Part shown: piece after piece, positions 7,901 through 16,298 of the stretch
Layout of the letters: every line of letters starts with the position of its first letter
Numbering within the stretch: position 1 is the first letter of the stretch
Assembly (NCBI GenBank): GCA_038230415.1
Contig: JBBRNH010000104.1
Coordinates: 1-17,111 of the forward strand
DNA length: 17,111 bases
Direction: 5' to 3'
From: JBBRNH01 sp038230415
GTDB taxonomy: Bacteria > Bacteroidota > Bacteroidia > Cytophagales > Spirosomataceae
Made by a program: the position numbers and the translations under genes
The notes under the pieces: generated by a model
What the model saw: only the letters and a program-made list of their open reading frames with translations
Database searches by the model: none
Told to the model about the DNA's origin: nothing

Positions 7901-9685
7901 GCGCTGAGTCTGAGTGCGGTTTTTAACGGTACTGACCTGCGGATTGTCCAGCCGTTTGCTACTGATTTGGTGTCGGGTTTAGGCGGGCAGGTCAACGGCA
8001 CCGTTCGGATTGGCGGCACCCTGCGGCATCCCATACTGGATGGCATTGTGGACATTAAGAAAGGGAAGTTTGTAATTGATTACCTGAAGGCTCCCGCCAC
8101 GTTTGAGGATAAAATCTATTTTGGCGACAATGAGATTATTGCCCGGCGCATCACCCTCCGCGACCCGCAGGGCAACACGGCCACCGTTCGGGGCGGGGTG
8201 TATCACGACGGATTTCGGAATTTCAACCTCCGATTCGACGCGCTCCTGAAAAATTTCCAGATTCTGAACACCACAGCCAAAGACAATGACCTGTTCTACG
8301 GCGCGGCCTTAGTGACAGGCCGCACCGAACTCGAAGGCCCCATCAGCAATATCGTTATCCGGGCCGACGTGACCAGTAATCGCGGCACCAAAATCTATAT
8401 TCCGTTAGATGGCGCAACCAACGTTTCGACCTCCAATGATTACATCCGGTTTGTGAATCATACGGCCCCGGCAGCCCTGACCGCAGCCCCCGGCGAAGAC
8501 CGGATGCCAAATCAAAATGCTGATAATCAGCGTAATACAACGGTTGATATATCCGGGATTCGGATGGATTTCAACCTCAATATCACCCCCGATGCATACT
8601 GCGAAATTCAGCTTGACCGCCAAACCGGCGACATCATCAAAGCATACGGCACGGGGCTGCTGGCGATGCGGATTGACACCAAAGGGGATTTTTCGATGAC
8701 CGGCAACTACGAAATTCAGCAGGGTGAATACACCTTCACCTTTGAGAACGTCATTAACAAACGCTTCAAGATTTTGCCCAATAGCCGTATCACCTGGACC
8801 GGCGACCCCTACGGCGCGTTGATGGACGTTACGGCGGCTTATACCCAATATACCCCGTTGGCCCCGCTCTTGCAAAACCCCAACGGCGGCTCAACCAGCG
8901 AGACCAACCCCGACCGCAACCGACGCTACCCGGTTGATCTGATTCTGAAACTCAATGGCGATCTGGCCGCGCCGAGCGTGAGCTATAACCTCAATATTAA
9001 AGAACGCCCGGCCACGTCGGAGTTTCGGCAGGCGGTGCAGGCCTTTGAAGCCCGGTTACAAAGCAGCGAACAGGAACTCAACCGGCAGGTGAGTAGTGTG
9101 CTGTTGTTCAACCAGTTACTGCCTGAAGGCTCCGGGCTGTTTCAGCAGGATCAGGTCAGCAGCGGCTTGTATAACAGCGTGAGCGAACTGCTTTCCAACC
9201 AAATCAGCCGGTTAGCCTCTAACCTGGATCAGAACTTAGACGTGGGCGTGTCGCTCGGTGGATTCACGGCCAACAATGCCAATGAAAGCCTGATTAATAA
9301 CCTGCAACTGCGGTTTTCGTATCGGTTTCTGAACGACCGTTTCCGCATCAGCCGCGACGGTGGCTTCACTTACGGTACCAACCAGACCAGCGCGGCCAGT
9401 TTGCTCGGCGAATGGACGCTCGAATACTGGATTACGCCGGATGGCCGGTTGCGGGCCAAAATGTATAACCGCAACCAACAAAACGCCCTGGCCCAAACAG
9501 CGGGCATCAGCACCCTCACTACGGGCGGGGGTGTCAGCCTGCTCTACACCCGGACGTTCAATACCCTCTTCGGCCCGCGCCGAACCATCCTCCCCGCCGA
9601 ACCCCGTAATGCCCCCGGCGTTGCACCCATGCCCGAACCCACTACCCCAACCGTTGAGGGAAGCAACCCCACCGCCGAGCGGTAG
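4949..9685 (+). CDS. tamB: TamB-like translocation/assembly module protein (DUF490 C-terminus)
   Basis: This 1578-residue protein is a TamB/AsmA-type envelope protein. Such proteins are anchored in the inner membrane, span the periplasm as a long beta-rich groove, and take part in outer-membrane protein assembly or lipid transport with a BamA-family partner (TamA or TamL). One N-terminal membrane segment is visible at about residues 9-33 (LRTLLYAVLTVLALVLLVVI), followed by an AsmA-like start (VSAKLQFPVSIDHVSIKWLD). The middle is long repetitive beta-rich sequence without catalytic motifs. The C-terminal TamB domain is clear at about 1200-1310: FNLNITPDAYCEIQ, GNYEIQQGEYTFTFENVINK, ITWTGDPYGALMDVTAAY. 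Residues after about 1550 form a Pro/Thr-rich tail. The length is usual for Bacteroidota TamB. No BamA-like gene is nearby. It is transcribed away from tsaD, and its ATG lies 8 bases after the right heptamer arm. Confidence 0.93.
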   Translation: MHPALTILLRTLLYAVLTVLALVLLVVIGLQIPAIQTRLVRELTERVSAKLQFPVSIDHVSIKWLDRAVLEGVTVRDQANGPMIHVGRLEIDYDLKTLIDTSAHTIRLDEVLLYQPRVVLATDPKTGVLNFDAFVARIDKLLSSDTTRPAIPDQNTPFIIRKASVFDGTFSYSDRQQQPVNNPKLFDYYNFTLANINGNLKNFLILGDTVALDVKGLTARDRVSGLAMRQLDSRFLYCNTKMEFANLTARVGGSVLRDAVTLAYNHPRDLGDFNHRVTISAHLADSRIRAEELGYFSDVLQPITDTYLVTGNFLGTVDNFRLINTDLRFGPNTRNRLAGDMTFRGLPNTSRVTVDFAFKPSVVNLADVRPYYSDSAFNGIARKLGTVAFGATFRGRFDDFTTAGNFRTALGNVSGKLALTLGKKPTDPMRYSADFTADNFDLATLINQPDVLGTLTGSGRVSGRGLSLASAVADVDARLERFDFQGYSYRNLTVLGNLQQAFFNGHASLRDPRAGLDIDGEADLRPGQPHRFDLRGAVRKADLRALGLLTDSLTVSTVFAVQMTGNTLDELIGTATFHDAAVTLNRQKLAVDSLAIRSLIDGDRRILHVDADFLTAELRGNFTPARATRDLMQLAREYQLAFVGTQAERNTYYAKKIADLNRQKARMGRRAITPVLSQTGIYAAASAERYAIDYRLVTRNIQPLLALFDTAVYVAPGTQLTGQLAQDNTALLTALVQTDSLRYGKNQFGKTTLDLTSSKFTTDETVLASLNLTSARQRFGGMLPTEQMQVEATWEGDHLDFTGSILQTGTTNRADLDGELAFKGDALELNFRKSEFQVLDNKWTISPQGLIRRVGREYMIRNMFVNNQNQWIAVSGKVSDDPAEMLTAETRNFQLATLSPLLSTTLGGTLNGIATVRDFYKTPIIESNLNVDKLTYDDFLVGDIRSNGTFDPATQRVNVDAHIVRQDQDVLTLTGSYAPQQTRNALSLSAVFNGTDLRIVQPFATDLVSGLGGQVNGTVRIGGTLRHPILDGIVDIKKGKFVIDYLKAPATFEDKIYFGDNEIIARRITLRDPQGNTATVRGGVYHDGFRNFNLRFDALLKNFQILNTTAKDNDLFYGAALVTGRTELEGPISNIVIRADVTSNRGTKIYIPLDGATNVSTSNDYIRFVNHTAPAALTAAPGEDRMPNQNADNQRNTTVDISGIRMDFNLNITPDAYCEIQLDRQTGDIIKAYGTGLLAMRIDTKGDFSMTGNYEIQQGEYTFTFENVINKRFKILPNSRITWTGDPYGALMDVTAAYTQYTPLAPLLQNPNGGSTSETNPDRNRRYPVDLILKLNGDLAAPSVSYNLNIKERPATSEFRQAVQAFEARLQSSEQELNRQVSSVLLFNQLLPEGSGLFQQDQVSSGLYNSVSELLSNQISRLASNLDQNLDVGVSLGGFTANNANESLINNLQLRFSYRFLNDRFRISRDGGFTYGTNQTSAASLLGEWTLEYWITPDGRLRAKMYNRNQQNALAQTAGISTLTTGGGVSLLYTRTFNTLFGPRRTILPAEPRNAPGVAPMPEPTTPTVEGSNPTAER

Positions 9686-9713
9686 TGCACGAGGTGATTA
9701 CGGACAAAGCCAA

Positions 9714-9752
9714 AGGGTGGTATCAGCCGGTGAACCCCGCAAATACCACCCT
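9714..9752. terminator. Hairpin between convergent tamB and the DUF4397 gene
   Basis: AGGGTGGTAT (9714-9723) and ATACCACCCT (9743-9752) are perfect reverse complements, giving a 10-bp stem with a 19-nt loop in the 113-bp gap between two converging genes. The position suits a bidirectional terminator. A long T-run is missing on both sides; on the minus strand only TTTGGCTTTG follows. It could therefore be a weak or factor-assisted terminator, or an mRNA 3'-end protecting hairpin. Confidence 0.5.
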
Positions 9753-9798
9753 CAAGAAGTGTACTATCGAACTGATTACCGTACTATTCTAACGCAAG

Positions 9799-10530
9799 TC
9801 ATCTGTTGGTTACCTGCGTAATAGTTGGAGCCTGCGCTCCGGTTTTGCCCACCAAACCGCGCAAAATCAGCGTGTATTTACGGCTTATGTTCAGCGTACT
9901 GAAGTTGACCGTTGCGCCAAACTGCGTGGTTTTGCCCGTTTCCCGAATCTGAAAAGCATACGGCGTAGTAGCCGCATTTGGGTCAAGAGCCACGTAATCT
10001 GAAACACCTTTGTAGGGGATATTGGTGATAATGGCCGGGCCGGTGCCAACGGCCAAATCAATGCCGGGGCCGTTAGAGACCAAGTTCAAAATCCGGATGT
10101 AATTCTTATTCGGGTTTGGCACCGTCAGGTCATCCGGGATCAGCACCCCCGTTGGCGCAGCGGCAGTGCCGGCAGCAGCTAAGGTATAATACTTCTCGGC
10201 TTCGAGCGGAACAGGAACCGTCAGGATAGTCTGTGCCGCCACCGTTCCCGAAACCGGCGTTGCCACCCGCACATTGACGCTGCCCGCCGGCACCACAAAA
10301 TACTCCGTTGGCGCACCGGCCCCGAACGCCAGTGCCGCTCCGTTCAGTTTGGCATCGTTGGCAAACACGTCAATGGTGGGGCCATCTGGCACAGCGTGAA
10401 TAATTTTCACCCGCGCCCCGGCTGCCGGAACCTGATTTTTAAGAATATCATTCTGATCACCACAGGCCAGCAAGGTGGCACAGAGCGTAATAGCGGCCAA
10501 AAGCCGGGGGGTTATTGCTTGGAATTTCAT
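9799..10530 (-). CDS. DUF4397-domain lipoprotein
   Basis: This is a 243-residue predicted lipoprotein. The ATG at 10530 is preferred over one at 10563, because it gives a compact signal (MKFQAITPRLLAAITLCATL) ending in the lipobox LLAC with lipidated C23, and leaves a 14-base gap after the susD-like stop instead of an overlap. After a short linker come two related beta-rich units. The first is about 41-130, opening VKIIHAVPDGPTIDVFAN. The second is about 144-230, opening IRILNLVSNGPGIDLAVG. The opening pattern matches the DUF4397 family, whose biochemical role is unknown. It is last in the susC-susD operon, so it may be a surface accessory lipoprotein, for example a ligand-binding or scaffold subunit. 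That role is inferred from position alone. No enzyme active-site motif is visible. Confidence 0.88.
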   Translation of the reverse strand: MKFQAITPRLLAAITLCATLLACGDQNDILKNQVPAAGARVKIIHAVPDGPTIDVFANDAKLNGAALAFGAGAPTEYFVVPAGSVNVRVATPVSGTVAAQTILTVPVPLEAEKYYTLAAAGTAAAPTGVLIPDDLTVPNPNKNYIRILNLVSNGPGIDLAVGTGPAIITNIPYKGVSDYVALDPNAATTPYAFQIRETGKTTQFGATVNFSTLNISRKYTLILRGLVGKTGAQAPTITQVTNR

Positions 10531-10544
10531 GAGTGTCAGGGTCT

Positions 10545-12071
10545 TTATTTTTGCGAGAACCACATCTCAACTGTGTGATAATCAACCTTGTCGGCACCAA
10601 TAGCTGCCAAAGATTTGGCGTTCCACATATACTCCGAGTTAAACCGGGGCCTCACCCGCTGCACCGTTTTGTTGCTGTTGTCGGGGAATAAACTGGCCGG
10701 AACCGTAAAGCCCGTGTAGATGTCGGCACTGTACTGAAACCGGCGCATATCCACCCACGTTTCGAGCATCCCGTGTCCGTACATGGCAATGTATTTCTGG
10801 AGCATGATGTTACTCAGCGTCAGTTCGGCAGGGGTTTGGGCCACGGCTTTGCTCGCTAAATAGGCCGTGCGCTGAGCCGCTGTTACGCGCTTAGCCGCGT
10901 CAGTTTCGAGACTGTTGAGCAGGTCAAAACTGGCATTGATACCTTTCTGGTACGCGGCCAACGCCGTTGCTGCGTCTTTTTTGCGGAAGGCGGCTTCGGC
11001 CTTGATAAACTGCATCTCGCCGTAGGTCATAATCGGGTAGGGCGCGTTGTCGCGGAACATTCCCCGGCCAATACCCGACAACGCCACCGTGTTGCCGCCC
11101 CAAAACGTGGGGATAAACGCAGCACTGCCCGATGCGTTCGGATCGCCCGCAGTTGGCGAAATCCCCCGGACTTTGCCGTCTGTGGAGGCATTGAACAGCA
11201 ACCCCTGACGCGGGTCAACAACGGTTGAGCCAAACGCCGTTCCGTCGAGCAGGGTTGTGGCAAAAACCGTTGGCCGAAACGTGCCGATGTTGTTACGGAG
11301 CGGCCCGAAAAAGTTGGCATCATCGCTGTTGCTGCCCGTGTGCGGAGCCAGAAAATTGTCGGCATTGCCGGCAAGGGCTTTATCCACAAACTCGATTACT
11401 TTATCGGGGCTGTAGCTGGCTTTGTTGCTGATGTGGTTGGCGTTGCGGGCCAGCACACCGTAGGCAAAGCGGGTCCACTTGGCGCGGTCGCCGACATATA
11501 CCGGATCGGCACGGGCCAGCGTCCCCGGCGACGAGGCATCGTCTTTGGCTAAGTCGGCAATGGCATCGTTGGCGTATTTTACGGCCTCGGCGTAGGCCAC
11601 TTCCTGCGAATCGAAATCGAACGAATACCGGCCAAACTCAAACGCCTGTTTCACAATCATATCGCCGTGCCAGTCGGTGGTTGACTGCAAACTCCAGGCC
11701 CAGATGGCCTTCGAAATCCCGGCGTAGGTGGGGCGGTTAGTCGCGTTGGCATCGTCAATAATCAGGAACAGGTTTTTGCCGTTGCCAAAATAGTGCGACC
11801 GCCATTTCTCGCCCCCGGCATCGGAACCAACCGCGTAGCCGTGCCGGTCCCAAACGTTGTTGGCTCCGGTGCTGGCCCAGTTCTGAACAAACTGCCCGGC
11901 AAAACGGCTGTCGAACTGTTCGGCCCGCGCCATCTGAGCAAACATAGCGGGCAGAATCGTTTGCGAAGCCGCTACTTGCGGGGTGCTGGGGTTGTTGTTT
12001 ACGTCTAAGTATTCGTTGCAACTGCTCAATCCAACAAGCAATAACAAGGTGATAATCAGGTATTTTTTCAT
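10545..12071 (-). CDS. SusD/RagB-family outer-membrane nutrient-binding lipoprotein (SusD-like_2 type)
   Basis: This 508-residue protein is the lipid-anchored lid of a SusCD transporter. It captures a ligand at the cell surface and delivers it to the SusC barrel. The signal peptide ends at lipobox LSSC with C18, followed by NEYLDVNNNPSTP, the typical start of this SusD subfamily. The helical, TPR-containing fold is reflected in the Ala- and Tyr-rich central region, with YGEMQFIKAEAAFRKKDAATA and a late TPR-like stretch. The C-terminal part has MYGHGMLETWVDMRRF and VQRVRPRFNSEYMWN, which are common in the family. Its start codon is 7 bases after the susC-like stop, and the DUF4397 gene follows, so the three genes are almost certainly one operon. 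The substrate cannot be read from the sequence; this subfamily is often found in loci without glycan-degrading enzymes. Confidence 0.95.
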   Translation of the reverse strand: MKKYLIITLLLLVGLSSCNEYLDVNNNPSTPQVAASQTILPAMFAQMARAEQFDSRFAGQFVQNWASTGANNVWDRHGYAVGSDAGGEKWRSHYFGNGKNLFLIIDDANATNRPTYAGISKAIWAWSLQSTTDWHGDMIVKQAFEFGRYSFDFDSQEVAYAEAVKYANDAIADLAKDDASSPGTLARADPVYVGDRAKWTRFAYGVLARNANHISNKASYSPDKVIEFVDKALAGNADNFLAPHTGSNSDDANFFGPLRNNIGTFRPTVFATTLLDGTAFGSTVVDPRQGLLFNASTDGKVRGISPTAGDPNASGSAAFIPTFWGGNTVALSGIGRGMFRDNAPYPIMTYGEMQFIKAEAAFRKKDAATALAAYQKGINASFDLLNSLETDAAKRVTAAQRTAYLASKAVAQTPAELTLSNIMLQKYIAMYGHGMLETWVDMRRFQYSADIYTGFTVPASLFPDNSNKTVQRVRPRFNSEYMWNAKSLAAIGADKVDYHTVEMWFSQK

Positions 12072-12078
12072 GATTTTT

Positions 12079-15000
12079 TTATAATTGAATCTGAACCCCG
12101 AATGAATAACCGCGCGGAATCGCTATCGTGCCATAATCAAATCCGGTGGCTCCGCTGCCGTTGGTTGATGCGTTCAGGCCGTTCACGGCGGGGTCGGCCC
12201 CGGTGTAGTTGGTGATCAAAAACAAGTCGGTGCCGGTAAAAAACACGCTGGCACCACGCAAAACTTTGGTGTTGCCCAGCATCGCTGCCGGAAACACATA
12301 GCGTAGCGTTACGTCGCGCAGGCGCAGCCAGTTGATGTCTTTTTCGATAAAATCAGCCTCCACATACGCAGCATTGTAAAAATCGTTGCGGGTGATGGGC
12401 GTAACCTGAATCGTGTTGGCGGTTGGCGTGGCGGTGTTTTGCAGACCGTCGTTCAACACACCCTTCACCACGCGGGGCGTTTCGCGGTCGAGGGTTTTGG
12501 TACTCAGCCCGGATGTGTAGAAAAACAACTCGTTGGCATTAAACACGTCGCCCCCGCGCCGGAAATCAAGCAGAGCCGAGGCCGTCCAGTTTTTATACCG
12601 AAACGAGTTGGTCAGGCCCAGCGTAAAGCGCGGGTTGCGGTCGCCGATGGGTGTGAAGTTGGTGTTCTTCACCGGGTAGCCGGTTGTGGGGTTTATCAGG
12701 ATGTCTCCCTTTGTGTTGCGTTGATAGTCGTTACCACCAAACGTAGTAGCCGCCTGACCGACAAATAGCGAATTTCGGACGTTGGCATACAGCCAGGTAT
12801 CGGAGATATAAAACTCCGGCTGATCGGCGGGGAGACTCAACACGGTGCTGTTATTGCGGGTGAAGTTGGCCGTGATGTCCCAGTTAAAATTCGTCCGTCG
12901 CACCGGATTTCCCGTCACCAACAGTTCAACGCCCTTGCTCTGGATGGTGCCGCTGTTGATGTATTGCAGGATAAAGCCGGTGCCGTAGCTCAGGCGCGGG
13001 GCCGAAATCTGGTTGTTGGCCGTCCGGTTGAAGTAAGCCGCGTCGAAGGTGAGCCGCCCGTTGAAGAGCCGCACGTCGGCCCCAAATTCATACGACGTGG
13101 TGCGCTCCGGCACCAGAACCCCGTTCCCGCCAAACACGCCGTAGGCCAGCCCTCCGCCCGTTGTGACCTGCGGAGACAAGTTGGCCTGGGTGATATACGG
13201 AGCCGGGGCATCTTTACCGACTTCGGCGTAAGAGGCCCGGAGTTTAGCGAACGACAGCACCCGGTTTCCCTGCAAGGCGGGCAGTTCGGTCAGTACAAAA
13301 CTGGTGCTGACCGAGGGGTAAAAAAACGACCGGCTTTGGATCGGCATCGTACTCGACCAGTCATTCCGGGCCGTTGCATTCACATAAATCAGGTCGTTAT
13401 AACTGGCCGAAAACTGCCCGAACACGGCCTGCCGACGGATCTTGTTCAGGGTGTTTTTGGCCCGTTGCGTGGTGGGTGGGGTGTTGTTGATGCCGTTGAA
13501 ATCAGGCTCATAAAACTGCTCCCCGCGAATGGCGTTGACCTCGTTGCGCCGGTCATCGAACGATGTTCCAACCAATAATGAGGTCTTGATTTTGCCGAAT
13601 TCTTTGCGGCCCGTTGCCAGCAGTTGGCCGTTGAGCAACTGGCTTACGTCGGTATAGTTTTCGATGCTGCCCCGCGTAGAAATGGCCCGGTTCGACTGCG
13701 GATGAAACAGCAGGTTACCCAGCGTTGAATACACATCGGCCCCAATCAGTCCGCGCACATTCAGCCAGGAAGCCGGGTCATACGACAGCGTTACGTTGCC
13801 GATGATGCGGTTGGTTCGGTCGCTGTTTTTGTTTTTGTAGACATCGAAAAACGGGTTGTCAATGTCCTGCGCGTCGCTGTTGGGGTTAAGCCGTCGGCGG
13901 GTTCCGTCGTTGTTGAGGTAGTTGCTGGCATCGTCTGACTGGGGCCAGTAAATCAGCGACAACAACGTGCTGCTCTGCCCTTTACCGGCTTTTATGTTGC
14001 TGGTATTCACGAAGTTAAACGTCGTTGAAGCCTCTAATTTACTGTTGAGCCGGGTGGTTGCGGCCAGCCGTACCGAGAGCCGCTCAAACTTGGTAGTCGG
14101 AATCACCCCGCCCTGATTGGTGTAGCCCACGCTCAGGCGGTAGGTTGTTTTGTCGGAACCGCCTTCTAAGCTGAGGTTATGGCGGTTAGTGATGCCGGTC
14201 TGGAAAAAGTTTTTCACGTTATCATACAGCGGCACATCAGCCGGGTAGCGCGGCCCGAAATAAGACCGCGTTGGCACACTAAAGTTGCCATTGTCGCCGG
14301 GGCCGAAGGTCTTCTGATACTCCGGGAAGCGATACGCATTCTCGAACCGGAAAGCATTGTCGTAGGTGATGCGTCCACGCCCGGCGGTTCCTTTTTTGGT
14401 AGTAATTACAATCGCGCCCGATGCTGCATCGAGGCCGTAAAGCGCGGTGGCTTCGGGGCCTTTCAGAATCGTGAGCGTCTCGATGTCGTTGGGGTTAATG
14501 TCGGCACCCCGGTTCTGGTAATCGCTGTTGCGGTTGGGCGAGTCAGACACCAACGCGCCCTGGTTAAAGGTGTTGTTGGAAATCGGCAGACCATCCACCA
14601 CAAACAACGGCTGGTTATTGCCGCCGATAGAACTGACTCCACGCAGCATGATGGAAGTTGACGCGCCGGGGCTGCCGCTGCTGGGCGTAATCATGGCACC
14701 GGCCACGCGGCCATTCAGGGCGTTCATAAAGTTGTCGCGCTGAGTTTCGGCCAGCACAGAGCCTTTCACCTCCTGCACGGCATAGCCGAGGGCGCGTTTT
14801 TCCTGCTTGATGCCGAGGGCCGTTACCACTACTTCGTTCAGAGCATTTTCTTCCTGCGTCAGCGTTACGTTAATCACTGACTCTTTCCCCACCGCCACAT
14901 CGCGGCCTTTGGTGCCGATAGCCGAGAACCGGAGTGTTTGGCCCGCGTTGGCCTGAATACGGAAATTGCCGCTGGCATCGGTGGTGGTGCCGCGTGTGGT

Positions 15001-15168
15001 GCCGCGCACCACCACACTGGCTCCGGGAATAGGTGAGTTATCTTCGGCAGTAGTCACTTTGCCGGTAACAAAATTTTCAGCCGCAGGCCGGTTCTGCGCC
15101 CGCAGCCCAACGGCGACAGTAAACGTCAGAAATAGTGTGAGCAGGACTCTTCGTAAAAAAAGGATCAT
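12079..15168 (-). CDS. SusC/RagA-family TonB-linked outer-membrane transporter
   Basis: This 1029-residue barrel imports a ligand across the outer membrane with its SusD partner, powered by TonB. The signal peptide covers about residues 1-25 (VAVGLRAQN near the cleavage site). Residues of about 34-105 form a carboxypeptidase-regulatory-like domain (VTGKVTTAEDNSPIPGASVV, TTDASGNFRI). NEVVVTALGIKQEKRALGYA (111-130) is the usual SusC linker before the plug. The plug, about 130-260, has LRGVSSIGGNNQPLFVVDGL and ATALYGLDAASGAIVITTKK. The rest is the barrel, ending GYSFGVQIQL with the hydrophobic terminal residue expected for BAM recognition. No sigma/anti-sigma pair or hybrid two-component regulator is adjacent. 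In the 182-bp leader, 15220-15243 can form a weak hairpin (six paired bases plus two beyond a mismatch). I found no convincing promoter there. Confidence 0.96.
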   Translation of the reverse strand: MILFLRRVLLTLFLTFTVAVGLRAQNRPAAENFVTGKVTTAEDNSPIPGASVVVRGTTRGTTTDASGNFRIQANAGQTLRFSAIGTKGRDVAVGKESVINVTLTQEENALNEVVVTALGIKQEKRALGYAVQEVKGSVLAETQRDNFMNALNGRVAGAMITPSSGSPGASTSIMLRGVSSIGGNNQPLFVVDGLPISNNTFNQGALVSDSPNRNSDYQNRGADINPNDIETLTILKGPEATALYGLDAASGAIVITTKKGTAGRGRITYDNAFRFENAYRFPEYQKTFGPGDNGNFSVPTRSYFGPRYPADVPLYDNVKNFFQTGITNRHNLSLEGGSDKTTYRLSVGYTNQGGVIPTTKFERLSVRLAATTRLNSKLEASTTFNFVNTSNIKAGKGQSSTLLSLIYWPQSDDASNYLNNDGTRRRLNPNSDAQDIDNPFFDVYKNKNSDRTNRIIGNVTLSYDPASWLNVRGLIGADVYSTLGNLLFHPQSNRAISTRGSIENYTDVSQLLNGQLLATGRKEFGKIKTSLLVGTSFDDRRNEVNAIRGEQFYEPDFNGINNTPPTTQRAKNTLNKIRRQAVFGQFSASYNDLIYVNATARNDWSSTMPIQSRSFFYPSVSTSFVLTELPALQGNRVLSFAKLRASYAEVGKDAPAPYITQANLSPQVTTGGGLAYGVFGGNGVLVPERTTSYEFGADVRLFNGRLTFDAAYFNRTANNQISAPRLSYGTGFILQYINSGTIQSKGVELLVTGNPVRRTNFNWDITANFTRNNSTVLSLPADQPEFYISDTWLYANVRNSLFVGQAATTFGGNDYQRNTKGDILINPTTGYPVKNTNFTPIGDRNPRFTLGLTNSFRYKNWTASALLDFRRGGDVFNANELFFYTSGLSTKTLDRETPRVVKGVLNDGLQNTATPTANTIQVTPITRNDFYNAAYVEADFIEKDINWLRLRDVTLRYVFPAAMLGNTKVLRGASVFFTGTDLFLITNYTGADPAVNGLNASTNGSGATGFDYGTIAIPRGYSFGVQIQL

Positions 15169-15350
15169 TTGTTTGGAGGTAGTTTATAAACGCTAAAGCT
15201 AATTTTCGACAAAAATGCTGCCTTTTACGGGAAGATAAAAGCCGGTGCAATTCGGTTTTGGCAGATCATGGTTTGTCATCGGGCCACGTTCAGGTCGGCA
15301 GTAGTAATCGAGAAGGAAATAATACCCAAAGCGATAGCACTCACTTCTCC

Positions 15351-16298
15351 TCAATATCCCCGTGCCAGGTCAATCTGATTCGGGGGCATTTCTCCGGCCA
15401 TGAAGCGGGGGTAGTTGTCGAGAAAGCGCGTGAGTTTGCCCCGGTCTTCGTTGGGCAGCCCTCCGCCGGTGTGTTGGGTCAGCAGCACATTGGGCAGTGT
15501 CCAGAGGGGGTTTTCGGCGGGCAGCGGCTCGGTTTCGGTTACGTCAAGCACAGCCCCCCAGAGATAATTGCGTTGCAGGGCTTCGATCAGGGCGGGTTCG
15601 TCAACGGTGTTGCCCCGGCCCACGTTGGCAAATACGCTGCCGGGTTTCATGGCGGCAATCAGGTCTGCCGTGAAAAACCCAGCTGCCGAACCGGGCAACG
15701 TGCTGACCACAATATCAGCACCGGGCAGGGCGGTTTTCAAGTCGTCAATGGTGTGAATAGTGGCTTCGGGATTGGTGCGGGCCATGAGCGATACGCGGCA
15801 ACCGAACCCGGCAAGCATCTGCCGCAGAAATTGGGCAATGGCCCCGGCACCCAGAATGATCACGGTTTGGCCGTGCATCAGGCGCAGTTTACGTCGGCGT
15901 GGGCCACCCACCCATTCGCCCCGGCTTTGCAGCACGGCCAACGGCGGAATATCGCGGTATAGCCCCAGAATACCGGCCATCATGGTTTCAGCGCAGGGCC
16001 ATGCGTAGTAATCACCCACGTTGCAGACCACCGCGCCGGGTGGTACTGCAATATGGCTATATCGCTCAAAACCAGCCGAATCGAGTTGCCACCACCGGAA
16101 ACGCATCGTGTCAGAAAACCAGTCGGCGGGCGGGTTGCCCAGCACAATATCCGCCTGTTGCAAGGCCGCTGCCTGTTCAGTTTCGGGCAGGTCAACCCGA
16201 AAAACGGGGATGTGATTGCCTCCGGCGAGGTCGTCAAGCAGATAAGCCCGGTCGTCGGGCAACAGGCGGGCGTAAACGAAGAGGGTTTTAAAATTCAT
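15351..16298 (-). CDS. NAD(P)-dependent D-2-hydroxyacid dehydrogenase (GhrA-like)
   Basis: This is a 315-residue cytoplasmic oxidoreductase of the D-isomer-specific 2-hydroxyacid dehydrogenase family. It would interconvert a 2-keto acid and a D-2-hydroxy acid, possibly glyoxylate/hydroxypyruvate and glycolate/glycerate. The ATG at 16298 (MNFKTLFVYARLLPDD) is preferred over one at 16349, whose 17 extra residues look unlike the family. The nucleotide-binding glycine motif is at 150-155 (GAGAIA, with Ala in the last glycine position). The expected catalytic residues are visible: Arg228 in NVGRGNTVDE, a Glu in LDVTETEPLP (251-260), and His276 in LTQHTGGG, where Gln replaces the more usual Pro before His. 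WWQLDSAGFERY (69-80) belongs to the substrate domain. Length is normal. It lies 182 bases upstream of susC on the same strand and is probably a separate transcription unit. Exact substrate and cofactor preference are unknown. Confidence 0.92.
   Translation of the reverse strand: MNFKTLFVYARLLPDDRAYLLDDLAGGNHIPVFRVDLPETEQAAALQQADIVLGNPPADWFSDTMRFRWWQLDSAGFERYSHIAVPPGAVVCNVGDYYAWPCAETMMAGILGLYRDIPPLAVLQSRGEWVGGPRRRKLRLMHGQTVIILGAGAIAQFLRQMLAGFGCRVSLMARTNPEATIHTIDDLKTALPGADIVVSTLPGSAAGFFTADLIAAMKPGSVFANVGRGNTVDEPALIEALQRNYLWGAVLDVTETEPLPAENPLWTLPNVLLTQHTGGGLPNEDRGKLTRFLDNYPRFMAGEMPPNQIDLARGY

Noticed and set aside
12964..13578. 204-codon plus-strand open frame
   Set aside because: It is antisense to the barrel of the SusC-like gene, with unusual composition and no domain signature.
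15220..15243. Hairpin in the susC leader considered as a riboswitch or attenuator
   Set aside because: The continuous stem is only six bases, mostly A-T, with two further pairs beyond a mismatch. No known riboswitch core is visible.
15258..15962. 234-codon plus-strand open frame
   Set aside because: It lies almost fully antisense to the dehydrogenase gene, whose catalytic motifs are clear. The translation has no recognisable motif and reflects GC-rich codon structure.
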